From assembly GCA_947455285.1 (NCBI GenBank), contig CANGOK010000053.1, positions 1 to 14,171 of the forward strand: 14,171 nucleotides of DNA, read 5' to 3'. Positions 7,079-13,941 of this stretch are shown here, piece by piece. The stretch comes from Beijerinckiaceae bacterium (GTDB lineage: Bacteria; Pseudomonadota; Alphaproteobacteria; Rhizobiales; Beijerinckiaceae). The notes below the pieces were generated by a model. It saw nothing but the letters and a program-made list of their open reading frames with translations, did not search any database and had not been told where the DNA came from. Made by a program: the position numbers and the translations under genes. Within the stretch, counting starts at the first letter, position 1, and every line of letters starts with the position of its first letter.

Positions 7079-7966
7079 TTAATTACGAAGCGCCTCGACG
7101 AGGTAGGGGATCAAAGCCTCGACGAATTCGCGGCACGGGGCCTCCGGGCGCACGAGCAATTTGACCGGCACCGGCGGTGGGGATGGATCAGTATTGATCA
7201 CGACAAGCCTACCTTCGTCGACAGCTTGTTGCTGGACGCAGGAGACCGTGCAAGCGAGGCCAATGCCATGGATGACCGCGTTGATAACAGCGACGGGGTC
7301 CTGCATGCGCAGAACAAGGCGATATTTCTTCAGGCCGCTTGATTTCAACGCAGAGGAGACCATTGAGTAACTCTGTGAGTCGGTCAGGGTGCTGACGAAT
7401 TCGAAATGCTCGAGTTCTTCAAGGGCCACCATTTTTCGTTTCGCCAACGGATGATTGGGCGAAGCGACGATCCGCAAGAGTTCTGTGCCGATGATGGAGC
7501 CGCCAAACTCTTTCGCCTCGGGCGTGCCGTAGATGAGCGCTGTATCGACAGCGCCTGCGAGGAAAAGATCAAGCGTGGCTAGCTGCGTTTCGCTCAATAC
7601 GTGCAGGTTCACGGAGGAATTGTCGCGCAGAAATGGCCCGAGCGCGCGCGGCAGCAAGAAGTTCCCAAGCGTCCGTTGCGCCGCCATCTTGATGGATTGC
7701 GAGGCCAAGGAATCGAAACTCTTGATGGAGTTCTTAAATTCGGCGGATTTCAGCAGGGCTTCGCAGGCGTATTTGTAAAGGGCCTGTCCAGTTGGCGTGA
7801 TGACGTTGTGCCGACCACGGCTGCGCAGAAACAGTGTGGAACCCAATTGTCGTTCAAGCGCTCGCAGGTGGGCTGACACCGATGGCTGGGAGATGCCCAG
7901 ATGATCGGCGGCTGCGTTCACGCCTCCGCAGTCCACGACGACGCGGAAAACGTCCAACCGGCGCAA
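7079..7966 (-). CDS. LysR-type transcriptional regulator
   Basis: The 295-residue protein has the LysR plan. An N-terminal winged helix-turn-helix (about 1-60) contains AADHLGISQPSVSAHLRALERQLG and TLFLRSRGRHNVITPTG. The effector-binding domain (about 85-295) has the usual two-lobed alpha/beta pattern, although no ligand is predictable. The given start is TTG 7966-7964, the first standard start codon in the frame, but it lacks a well-placed ribosome binding site. An ATT codon at 7981-7979 lies five bases after a perfect GGAGG and would add five residues (MLSSS before LRRLDVF), which matches typical LysR N-termini better, so the true start may be 7981. The stop is 3 bases from the convergent dioxygenase stop. 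It is divergent from the first MmgE/PrpD gene across about 350 bases and probably regulates one or both neighbours. Confidence 0.92.
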   Translation of the reverse strand: MRRLDVFRVVVDCGGVNAAADHLGISQPSVSAHLRALERQLGSTLFLRSRGRHNVITPTGQALYKYACEALLKSAEFKNSIKSFDSLASQSIKMAAQRTLGNFLLPRALGPFLRDNSSVNLHVLSETQLATLDLFLAGAVDTALIYGTPEAKEFGGSIIGTELLRIVASPNHPLAKRKMVALEELEHFEFVSTLTDSQSYSMVSSALKSSGLKKYRLVLRMQDPVAVINAVIHGIGLACTVSCVQQQAVDEGRLVVINTDPSPPPVPVKLLVRPEAPCREFVEALIPYLVEALRN

Positions 7967-7981
7967 ACTCGAGCTGAGAAT

Positions 7982-8326
7982 GACCGCCTCCGTAAAGTAA
8001 TAGGTTCTTGCCTTTTACCTTGATGGCCAGCTGACCCCTTGTCAACGGGCCGAAGCGCGCGAAACTTGAACTGTTACATTCACTTGGGGATGCGCATTGC
8101 ACTTTGTTGCGGTCAAATATGTCGGCTATTGGACTGACGCCTTGTGTTGAAAACGGTGCGCCGTCGCTATTGCGGGAATCCGCGAAGGCGGCCCTCGACG
8201 GACTGATCTTAGGGATAAAGGCCGGCTCGTCTCTTGCGAGGCTTGCGACCGCCGCGCAGGTTAAACTGGGCGAGGCTTGACACAGGGTGGGCCAGAAGTG
8301 CTCATGCGGTCTGACGAGGTTTGAAA
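7982..8326. other. Divergent intergenic region between lysR and the first MmgE/PrpD gene
   Basis: About 345 bases carry no gene I can support. On the plus strand a perfect TTGACA (8277-8282) could be the -35 of the MmgE/PrpD gene, though the matching -10 near 8300-8306 is poor. On the minus strand TTGACA (complement of 8040-8045) may serve lysR. A 53-codon ORF, ATG 8119 to TGA 8280, is open on the plus strand with a somewhat protein-like composition but no ribosome binding site. A long minus-strand ORF across the region (8471 to 7854) runs through both flanking genes and is not credible. Confidence 0.5.
8002..8020. promoter_or_regulatory. Candidate LysR operator (T-N11-A dyad)
   Basis: AGGT (8002-8005) and ACCT (8017-8020) form an inverted repeat spaced by 11 bases, which fits the T-N11-A core of LysR-family binding sites. 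It lies just upstream of the LysR coding region, where autoregulatory sites are common. A TTGACA on the minus strand (complement of 8040-8045) is a candidate -35 for lysR. The arms are only 4 bp, so chance occurrence is possible. Confidence 0.35.
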
Positions 8327-9649
8327 ATGTCCGGTCTTGCTCTACTCGCCGATTACGTCCGCAAGTCCTCAAGTGCGGATCTGCCCGCCCATCAGCGCGC
8401 GCATCTGCGCAGGCATATCGCCGATGCTGGCGTCGCGCTGGTCGCTGGCGCCAACTCGCCAGAAGGCGCATCCCTTCTAGCGCTAGGTGAGGGCGGGGAT
8501 TGGACAGAGGCGCCGGCGACGGCGGCGGGCGTCATCCGCAGCACCGAGGTCGATGACATTCATCTTGGCTCCTGCACGACCCCTACCTCCGTCGCTATGC
8601 CCGCCGCGCTTTTGATCGGCGCGCAGCCTTCGCCCGAACAGGCCGAAGACGCCATTCGTATCGGCGTAGAGCTGATGGTGCGGTTGGGGCTGGCGATACA
8701 TGGTCCGCAGGTTCTCTACAAAGGCGTCTGGCCCACCTGCTTTGCGACGCCGCTTGGCGTGGCTGCGGTCGCCGCGCGCTTGTGGGGGCTCGACCATGAC
8801 GCAACGGTCAACGCCCTCTCGATGGCGCTCATGGTTTCGTCTGGTCGCACAGGGCGCTTTCAGGGCACGCCGACCGGGCGCTGGGTGCTGCTGAAATGCG
8901 CTGTGCAGAATGGCCTGCGCGCCGCCTATGCCGCGCGCAACGGCTACAAGGGCGATGCGACGTTGCTCGATGGCGAATGGCTGAAGAATGCGCAGGGGCT
9001 GGACGCCGATCTGTCTCTGCTGACTTCGGGACTAGACGCGAGCATGAGCCTGCCGGGGCTTGGCGCCAAGCCATTCTCCACCGCCCGCCAGGCCCTGTCC
9101 CCGACGCTGGCGCTGATCGATCTGCTTGATGGCGGTCTTGCGGTTGAGCGCATCCAGTCCATTCGCGTGTTCGTGCCCCCTGCCTATGTGCATATGATTT
9201 CTCAGCCCATTGATCGTCATTCGCGCTCCTCGGGTTATGTGAGCGTGCGATTCCAGATGGCTTTGGCGGCTTTGCGGCGAGAGGGGCTTTGGGATCTCGA
9301 TCGCAGCCTTCTGATGAAGGACGATGCGCTGCATGATTTCGCGGCGCGGATCACTGTGGAGGCGGACCCGGAATTGCAGAAGGCCTATCCCTCGCGTTGG
9401 CAGGGCCGCATCGAGGTGACGACCAATGATGGCGTCATCGCTCGCAGCGTCGAGAACGCCCATGGCGATGCCGCCAACCCATTGCAGAATGACGAGATGG
9501 AGAAGAAGGCCGTCGCGCTTCTGGCGCCGGCTCTGGGTGAGCCGCAGGCCCGCGCCACCTGGGCGACCGGCGCGCAAGCTTTCGATTCCATCGCCTCTCT
9601 CGAACGTTTCACGCAAATGTTGCAAGCGCAGCTCACGTCGGCGCGATAG
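8327..9649 (+). CDS. MmgE/PrpD family protein, divergent active site
   Basis: The 440-residue protein fits the MmgE/PrpD family (2-methylcitrate dehydratase, cis-aconitate decarboxylase and relatives) in length and overall pattern. This includes the N-terminal helical segment and STEVDDIHLGSCTTPTSVAMPAALL (72-96), which corresponds to the family H..DFDD.H...HPS..v.pA.LA region. Several family residues differ: Thr85 stands where the HPS His is expected, VWPTCFATPLG (134-144) replaces the GWHPTGT motif, and GRW (184-186) stands where KPxHxG is usual. The Asp76-Asp77-x-His79 cluster remains. It may therefore use different chemistry or be a non-catalytic paralogue. I chose ATG 8327, seven bases after GAGG (8316-8319). 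TTG 8321 is too close to that site. It is divergent from lysR and convergent with a second, canonical MmgE/PrpD gene. Confidence 0.82.
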   Translation: MSGLALLADYVRKSSSADLPAHQRAHLRRHIADAGVALVAGANSPEGASLLALGEGGDWTEAPATAAGVIRSTEVDDIHLGSCTTPTSVAMPAALLIGAQPSPEQAEDAIRIGVELMVRLGLAIHGPQVLYKGVWPTCFATPLGVAAVAARLWGLDHDATVNALSMALMVSSGRTGRFQGTPTGRWVLLKCAVQNGLRAAYAARNGYKGDATLLDGEWLKNAQGLDADLSLLTSGLDASMSLPGLGAKPFSTARQALSPTLALIDLLDGGLAVERIQSIRVFVPPAYVHMISQPIDRHSRSSGYVSVRFQMALAALRREGLWDLDRSLLMKDDALHDFAARITVEADPELQKAYPSRWQGRIEVTTNDGVIARSVENAHGDAANPLQNDEMEKKAVALLAPALGEPQARATWATGAQAFDSIASLERFTQMLQAQLTSAR

Positions 9650-9708
9650 CTCTCTAGCCGGATCCGCGCCTCCGATTAGCAGTCATTTACGGTTTTGCTC
9701 GGCGTGGT

Positions 9709-11064
9709 TCAGGCGGGCGCGTTGCTGACAGGCAGTTCGGAGAGATTCGAAAGGCGCTCGATCGACTGAAGCTGTTCGAACAACTGACGGTCGAGGCCCG
9801 CCTCGAAAGCGCCTTCGACGCAGTCCTGAAACTTGGTCCAGAAGGCTTCGGGCGGCGCCGGGCGGCGGGCATGGCCAAGCGGGAAGGTGAAACGCTGTTC
9901 GAGGCGGCGACCATCCTTCAGATGAACGATGACTCCATCGCCCTGATGGCCCACAGTGTCGATGTAAACGCGCTTTGTCCGCGCCATGAGATCGCGAACT
10001 TCAGGGCGGTGGACGAACTCCGTGGTGAATTCTGCGCGGGTGCAGCGGCGCGCGATCACAGCGCAGGCCATGGCGAATTCCATGCTGAATTTTGCGTCGA
10101 GCACATTCTGCGGATTCGACTGAACGAGGTTGGTGAACTGCGCTTTGTTGCCCTCGACCTCGATGCGCTCGACATCCCCCGGTTGAAACGGCTCTCGCGC
10201 AAGCAGGGCGAGCATGCCGTCGAGCGCGCGGTGCGCGCCATAGCACATGGGGAAGAGCTTGAAGCCGAGGCCGTGGCTTTCGATGAACCAGCGTTTGTGA
10301 AACTGCACGGGGCTGCTGAGGTCGACGTCGCCCTTGGGCGAAACAGCGGCGAGGAACCCGAGAGGCGCCTCAAGCGCGTCGCTTGAAGCCGTCATGCCTG
10401 CCGCCGCCAGACGCGCCGCGATGACCCCGCTCTGCCCGGCGCGTCCCGCGTGATAGGGTTTCGCCATGGAGCCGAAATTGGCGATGACGCCAGACGCCAT
10501 GGAGGCGGCCAGCGCCACTGCATTGGCTGCTTGATTGGCCGGAAGGCCGCGCAGGCTCGCTGCGGCTGCGGCAGCTGCGATTGCGCCAAAGGTTCCGGTT
10601 GGGTGCCAGCCCTTCAGGTGAACCGAGACAGGCTCGCGCGAGGCGAGTTCGCCCCAGACTTCGAAGGCCGCGACATAGGCGGTGATCATCGCCTTTCCGT
10701 CGCATTGCAGGCTTTCAGCCTCGGCGAAAATTGCGGGCGCTATGGAGGCGGAGGGATGGGTTGGCTGAATGCCGACGAGGCCAACGTCGTCATAATCTTG
10801 CGAATGGCTGGCTGTTCCGTTGACCAGTGCGGCGGAGGGGCCGCTCTTGCGCGTGGCGCTGAAAAGCACGCGCGCTTCTGGATCTTCGTTGCGCCCCACA
10901 AGCGTATTGCGGACGCAGGTCGTCACCTCGTCGTTGCGCCCTAACAAAACGGTCGCCACGAAATCCGTAAAGCCGTTTCGAATGATCGGCGTCGCGACGG
11001 CTGGCGCGTCTTCATAGCGTAGTCCAGCAATGAAAGCGCCGATGTCCTGCGTGAGCGAGCCCAT
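9709..11064 (-). CDS. MmgE/PrpD family protein, canonical active site
   Basis: The 451-residue protein belongs to the MmgE/PrpD family, whose members dehydrate, decarboxylate or epimerise tricarboxylic and related acids in the cytoplasm. Visible family motifs are NGTASHSQDYDDVG (82-95) with His87 and Asp92-Asp93, THPSAS (102-107) with His103, GWHPTGTFGA (152-161) with His154, and MAKPYHAGRAGQSG (200-213) with Lys202 and His205. These correspond in order and approximate spacing to the catalytic-site residues known from cis-aconitate decarboxylase, so the active site looks intact. Which acid is used cannot be told. I chose ATG 11064-11062, with GGGAG five bases upstream. The ORF continues 108 codons further, but that stretch has no family similarity and crosses the intergenic region. 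It converges with its divergent paralogue, 59 bases apart, with no evident terminator between them. Confidence 0.9.
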   Translation of the reverse strand: MGSLTQDIGAFIAGLRYEDAPAVATPIIRNGFTDFVATVLLGRNDEVTTCVRNTLVGRNEDPEARVLFSATRKSGPSAALVNGTASHSQDYDDVGLVGIQPTHPSASIAPAIFAEAESLQCDGKAMITAYVAAFEVWGELASREPVSVHLKGWHPTGTFGAIAAAAAAASLRGLPANQAANAVALAASMASGVIANFGSMAKPYHAGRAGQSGVIAARLAAAGMTASSDALEAPLGFLAAVSPKGDVDLSSPVQFHKRWFIESHGLGFKLFPMCYGAHRALDGMLALLAREPFQPGDVERIEVEGNKAQFTNLVQSNPQNVLDAKFSMEFAMACAVIARRCTRAEFTTEFVHRPEVRDLMARTKRVYIDTVGHQGDGVIVHLKDGRRLEQRFTFPLGHARRPAPPEAFWTKFQDCVEGAFEAGLDRQLFEQLQSIERLSNLSELPVSNAPA

Positions 11065-11105
11065 AGTTTCTCCCGAAAGATCATTGAATTTTGTGAAGAG
11101 CCAAG

Positions 11106-11300
11106 CGAGGGGGCAAATTATGTTCTGAGCGTTCGGCTTGCAAGCGGATGGATGCTTTTGGTCATCAAGTCGATGCTGTCGGCTCCCTCGACCTCTTTTC
11201 GGTGTTCTTCTCCGCCTTGCGAAAGGACGAGGGGCGGGACCTCGCAATCCTCTGGAACGAGGAAATGTCAGCGGCCCAGCGCAAGCATCCCTACCTGTGA
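11106..11300 (+). pseudogene. Possible remnant of a metal-dependent amidohydrolase
   Basis: The frame through ATG 11148 to TGA 11300 reads like real protein. RMDAFGHQVDAVGSLDLFS is followed by SALRKDEGRDLAILWNEEMSAAQRKHPYL and then the stop. In amidohydrolase-2 (ACMSD-like, TIM-barrel) proteins, a block of the type RMDxxGID.QVLS is followed some tens of residues later by NxxxAxxxxxHPxRF. Here both appear in the expected order and then the frame ends, where the family continues for some 250 residues. The upstream in-frame codons to 11106 are open but lack a start. I see no continuation in other frames. It could equally be a chance ORF of 50 codons. If real, it is a decayed end of a catabolic gene next to the MmgE/PrpD cluster. 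Confidence 0.35.
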
Positions 11301-11357
11301 AGCGGAAGCCTGTGGCCGTCGTCGCCGAATAGTGATGACTCATAAGTAGAGACCGGG

Positions 11358-12170
11358 TCAGATCAGGCTTGGCTCTCCAATCACGCATGGCGGATCTTCG
11401 GCGTTGTCTGGTCTCACCCCGAAACGCAACAGATCTCGCCGTCCATATTGATCGGCGATCCTGCTCGCCAGTTCAGCCACAGTAACCGCCTCGCCCGAAC
11501 AGATGTTGAATGCGCCCGCGCGATCCGACAAGGACAAGCGCGCAATGCGTCGTCCCGCCTCGGCGACATCAAGGAAATCCCGAATTTGTTTGCCCGACGT
11601 CAATTCGGCGATCTCGCCGCGGGACAGGCGGTCGTGGAGATATGGAACCAGACGACGTTGATCCTCGCCATCGCCATATAGGTAAAACAAACGACACCAA
11701 GCGAAGGAGAGGCCCATGCGAGGCAGCGTTTCGGCCAGCGCCATATAGGTTCCCGCCTTGGCGGCGCCATAAGGTGATCTGGGCAGAAGTGGCGTCGATG
11801 TGGTGAGGTGGCCAAGCGTCAGGTCATATTCGAAACAGGTTCCAACGCCGACAAAGCGCTTCACCCCAGCTTCGGCTGCCGCCTCCGCGAGTTTCACCGT
11901 GCCTGCCATACAGGTGAGATTGAGCGGTGAGGTCACATAACGTCCCGGCTCAGCATACCAAGCCGCATGGACGATGCGTTCGACTCCATCAAGGGCGGCG
12001 CGCCAGAAATCTGGGCTTTCATTGAAGAGGTCAGGTGTGTGCACAACATCGCCCGCAACGATGTCGCGCTGGCGTGTCACGATGCGCAGTTCGCAGCCAG
12101 CCTTGGCGAGGCTGGCGACGATCTGTTTGCCGACGAAACCCGTCGCTCCCGTGACCAGCGTCAGGCTCAT
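11358..12170 (-). CDS. NAD-dependent epimerase/dehydratase (sugar 4-ketoreductase-like)
   Basis: This 270-residue extended short-chain dehydrogenase acts on nucleotide sugars in the cytoplasm. TGATGFVG (7-14) is the NAD(P) glycine motif, Thr111 in GVGTCFEY takes the place of the catalytic Ser/Thr, and Tyr134-GAA-Lys138 (SPYGAAKAG) is the catalytic pair. RDFLDV (198-203) and FNICSGEAVTV (221-231) are typical of the substrate-binding half. In this operon the likely job is reduction or epimerisation at C4 of a 4-keto sugar. It ends with PPCVIGEPSLI, where relatives usually continue some 30 residues with an LGW.P...L..GL segment, so it may be truncated at the junction with the catabolic region. 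ATG 12170 overlaps the methyltransferase stop in ATGA, indicating translational coupling. Confidence 0.88.
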   Translation of the reverse strand: MSLTLVTGATGFVGKQIVASLAKAGCELRIVTRQRDIVAGDVVHTPDLFNESPDFWRAALDGVERIVHAAWYAEPGRYVTSPLNLTCMAGTVKLAEAAAEAGVKRFVGVGTCFEYDLTLGHLTTSTPLLPRSPYGAAKAGTYMALAETLPRMGLSFAWCRLFYLYGDGEDQRRLVPYLHDRLSRGEIAELTSGKQIRDFLDVAEAGRRIARLSLSDRAGAFNICSGEAVTVAELASRIADQYGRRDLLRFGVRPDNAEDPPCVIGEPSLI

Positions 12171-13396
12171 TCGACGCGCACCTCAGGGACAGCAGTGACG
12201 AACTTGGCGCCTTGCGCCGCAAGAGGAGCCAACTGGTTCCTGACTTCGCTCGCGATGTTCCAAGGCAGGATTAAAATATAATCAGGACGCCGCTGCGTGA
12301 GCGCTTCAGGTGGCAGGATCGGAATGTGACTGCCGGGCATGAGCTTTCCTTGTTTGGAAGGCGCAGCGTCGCAAATGAAGGGCAGGAGATCGGGCTGCAC
12401 ACCAGCGAAATTCAGGAGCGTGTTGCCTTTGGCCGCTGCGCCATATCCTGCGACGGTCATCCCGTCTCGTTGAGCGTCCAACAGAAAACGAAGCAGGCCG
12501 TTTTTCACGGCTTCCGCCCGCGCCTGAAAGCCATCGTAGAATTCGGCGTTGGCCATTCCCCTGGCGCGCTCTTCGGCGAGCAACGCGTCAACGCGGGGCG
12601 ATGCGGTATGCTGTGCGGTTTCGAGGCAGCCGTAGATGCGCAGGCTTCCGCCGTGGGTGGGGAGTTCTTCAACGTCAAAGATGCGCAGGCCCGCTTTGGC
12701 GAATATGCGCGAAACGGCAATCAGTGACAGGTAAGAAAAATGCTCGTGATAGACAGTGTCGAATTGGCGCTGTTCGACGAGCCGCATCAAATGCGGAAAC
12801 TCCAGCGTGATCACACCTTGGGGCTTTAGCGCTATCGCAAGGCCCAAAGTGAAATCGTTGATGTCCGGCACGTGGGCATAGACATTGTTGCCAATGATGA
12901 GATCGGCGCAGCGTCCCTCATTCTTGAGCTTGCCCGCCAGCGCCGCGCCGAAAAATTCGCGAAGCACCGGAATTCCTTGCGTCTCAGCTGCGGCTGCTGT
13001 GCTGTCGGTCGGTTCGATTCCAAGACAGGGAACGTTCGCAGCTACGAAGTTGCGCAGGAGATAGCCGTCGTTCGACGCGACCTCTATCACAAAGCTGTTG
13101 TGGCCAAGTTCAAAACGCTCGGTCGCCGTGGCGCAATAACGTGCTGCATGATCGAGCCAGCTTTTCGAGGTTGAAGAGAAATACGCGTAATCGTGGGCGA
13201 AGAGCTTGTCGGCCTCTGCGAAATCCTCTGTCTGCACGAGATGACAATCGTCGCAGACGCGCAGCCGCAATGGAAAGGTCATCTCAGGTTCGCTGAGCGA
13301 CTCTGCGGATAAATAGGCGTTGGACGGCGGCGCATGGCCGAGGTCCAGAAAGAGGCGGGGCATTGGGGTGGCGCAGTGCCGACAACGGGGCGTCAT
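12167..13396 (-). CDS. SAM-dependent sugar C-methyltransferase with N-terminal zinc site
   Basis: The 409-residue protein follows the three-domain plan of nucleotide-sugar C-methyltransferases such as NovU, TylCIII and TcaB9. An N-terminal zinc-binding domain has Cys5-x2-Cys8 and Cys48-x2-Cys51 (CDDCHLVQ). A central SAM-binding Rossmann domain has VIEVASNDGYLL (103-114), followed by NNVYAHVPDINDF. The YHEHFSYLS segment carries the Tyr/His pair implicated in catalysis in TcaB9. A C-terminal domain contains YGAAAKGNTLLNF. The family methylates C3 of 4-keto-deoxy nucleotide sugars. I chose ATG 13396, which overlaps the upstream gene's stop in ATGA. A longer ORF to 13474 lies within that gene. 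The neighbouring rfbG and rmlC-like genes supply the expected 4-keto-6-deoxy substrate, so a CDP-activated branched sugar is likely. Confidence 0.92.
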   Translation of the reverse strand: MTPRCRHCATPMPRLFLDLGHAPPSNAYLSAESLSEPEMTFPLRLRVCDDCHLVQTEDFAEADKLFAHDYAYFSSTSKSWLDHAARYCATATERFELGHNSFVIEVASNDGYLLRNFVAANVPCLGIEPTDSTAAAAETQGIPVLREFFGAALAGKLKNEGRCADLIIGNNVYAHVPDINDFTLGLAIALKPQGVITLEFPHLMRLVEQRQFDTVYHEHFSYLSLIAVSRIFAKAGLRIFDVEELPTHGGSLRIYGCLETAQHTASPRVDALLAEERARGMANAEFYDGFQARAEAVKNGLLRFLLDAQRDGMTVAGYGAAAKGNTLLNFAGVQPDLLPFICDAAPSKQGKLMPGSHIPILPPEALTQRRPDYILILPWNIASEVRNQLAPLAAQGAKFVTAVPEVRVE

Positions 13397-13941
13397 AACC
13401 TGATCGGCTCCAGATTTTCGAGATTTGGGTGTTCCATGTCGCGCGCTGACATCATCGTCACGGGCAAGGGCCAATCAACGCCAACCGCAGGGTCGTTCCA
13501 GCGAAGCCCACCTTCGTGAGCGGCGCTGTAAGGCGCCGAGTGAAAATAAAGCATTTCCACCCCATCAGTCAGGGTCTGGAACCCGTGGGCGAAACCTTCG
13601 GGCGCATAGATCATCGCGCGGTTCTGGTCGTCCAGCCGCTCGCCATGCCAGCGACCGAAAGTCGGCGACCCCGCGCGCAGATCCACGATCACGTCAAAGA
13701 TCGCTCCGCGCAAACAGCGAAGAAACTTCACCTCCGCCATCGGCGGACGTTGGAAATGAAGGCCGCGCAAAGCGCCACGTTCGGCGCTGAAGGATGTGTT
13801 GCATTGCGCCCATTGAGTCTTCAGCCCATGGGCGGCGAATTCGTCACTGCAAAAGAGGCGTGCGAAAAAACCACGATCGTCCCCCTTTGGCTCAAGGTCG
13901 ATGCGAAAAGCGCCAGCAAGGGGCAGGGGGGAGAACTTCAA
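13393..13941 (-). CDS. dTDP-4-dehydrorhamnose 3,5-epimerase family protein (RmlC-like)
   Basis: The 182-residue single-domain cupin has the usual RmlC length. Marks are F.RIDLEPKGDDRGFFAR (12-28), ALRGLHFQ (58-64) with His62 at the catalytic-base position, FDVIVDLRAGSPTFGRW (82-98), YAPEGFAHGFQTL (112-124), Tyr132/Tyr138 in the acid-residue region, WNDPAVGVDWP (148-158) and Asp168 near the C-terminus. RmlC enzymes epimerise C3 and/or C5 of a 4-keto-6-deoxy nucleotide sugar. Because rfbG lies immediately upstream, the substrate here is more likely CDP-linked than dTDP-linked, and single-carbon epimerisation is possible. The start is TTG 13941-13939, overlapping the rfbG stop in TTGA. The stop overlaps the methyltransferase start in ATGA. 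No rmlA, rmlB or rmlD is seen, so the name rfbC/rmlC should be used with care. Confidence 0.92.
   Translation of the reverse strand: MKFSPLPLAGAFRIDLEPKGDDRGFFARLFCSDEFAAHGLKTQWAQCNTSFSAERGALRGLHFQRPPMAEVKFLRCLRGAIFDVIVDLRAGSPTFGRWHGERLDDQNRAMIYAPEGFAHGFQTLTDGVEMLYFHSAPYSAAHEGGLRWNDPAVGVDWPLPVTMMSARDMEHPNLENLEPIRL

Noticed and set aside
8119..8280. A 53-codon plus-strand ORF upstream of the first MmgE/PrpD gene
   Set aside because: The translation (with LRESAKAALDGLILG) is mildly protein-like, but there is no ribosome binding site and no family match I can defend. It was left as a note on the intergenic region.
7854..8471. A 205-codon minus-strand frame spanning the lysR-MmgE/PrpD intergenic region
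   Set aside because: It overlaps both lysR and the MmgE/PrpD gene, has no ribosome binding site, and its Arg/Ser-rich translation resembles no family.
9650..9708. Bidirectional terminator between the two MmgE/PrpD genes
   Set aside because: I could not find a convincing stem-loop with T-runs in these 59 bases.
11065..11388. N-terminal extension of the minus-strand MmgE/PrpD gene by 108 codons
   Set aside because: The extension is low-complexity and unlike the family, while ATG 11064 has a well-placed GGGAG and gives the normal family length.
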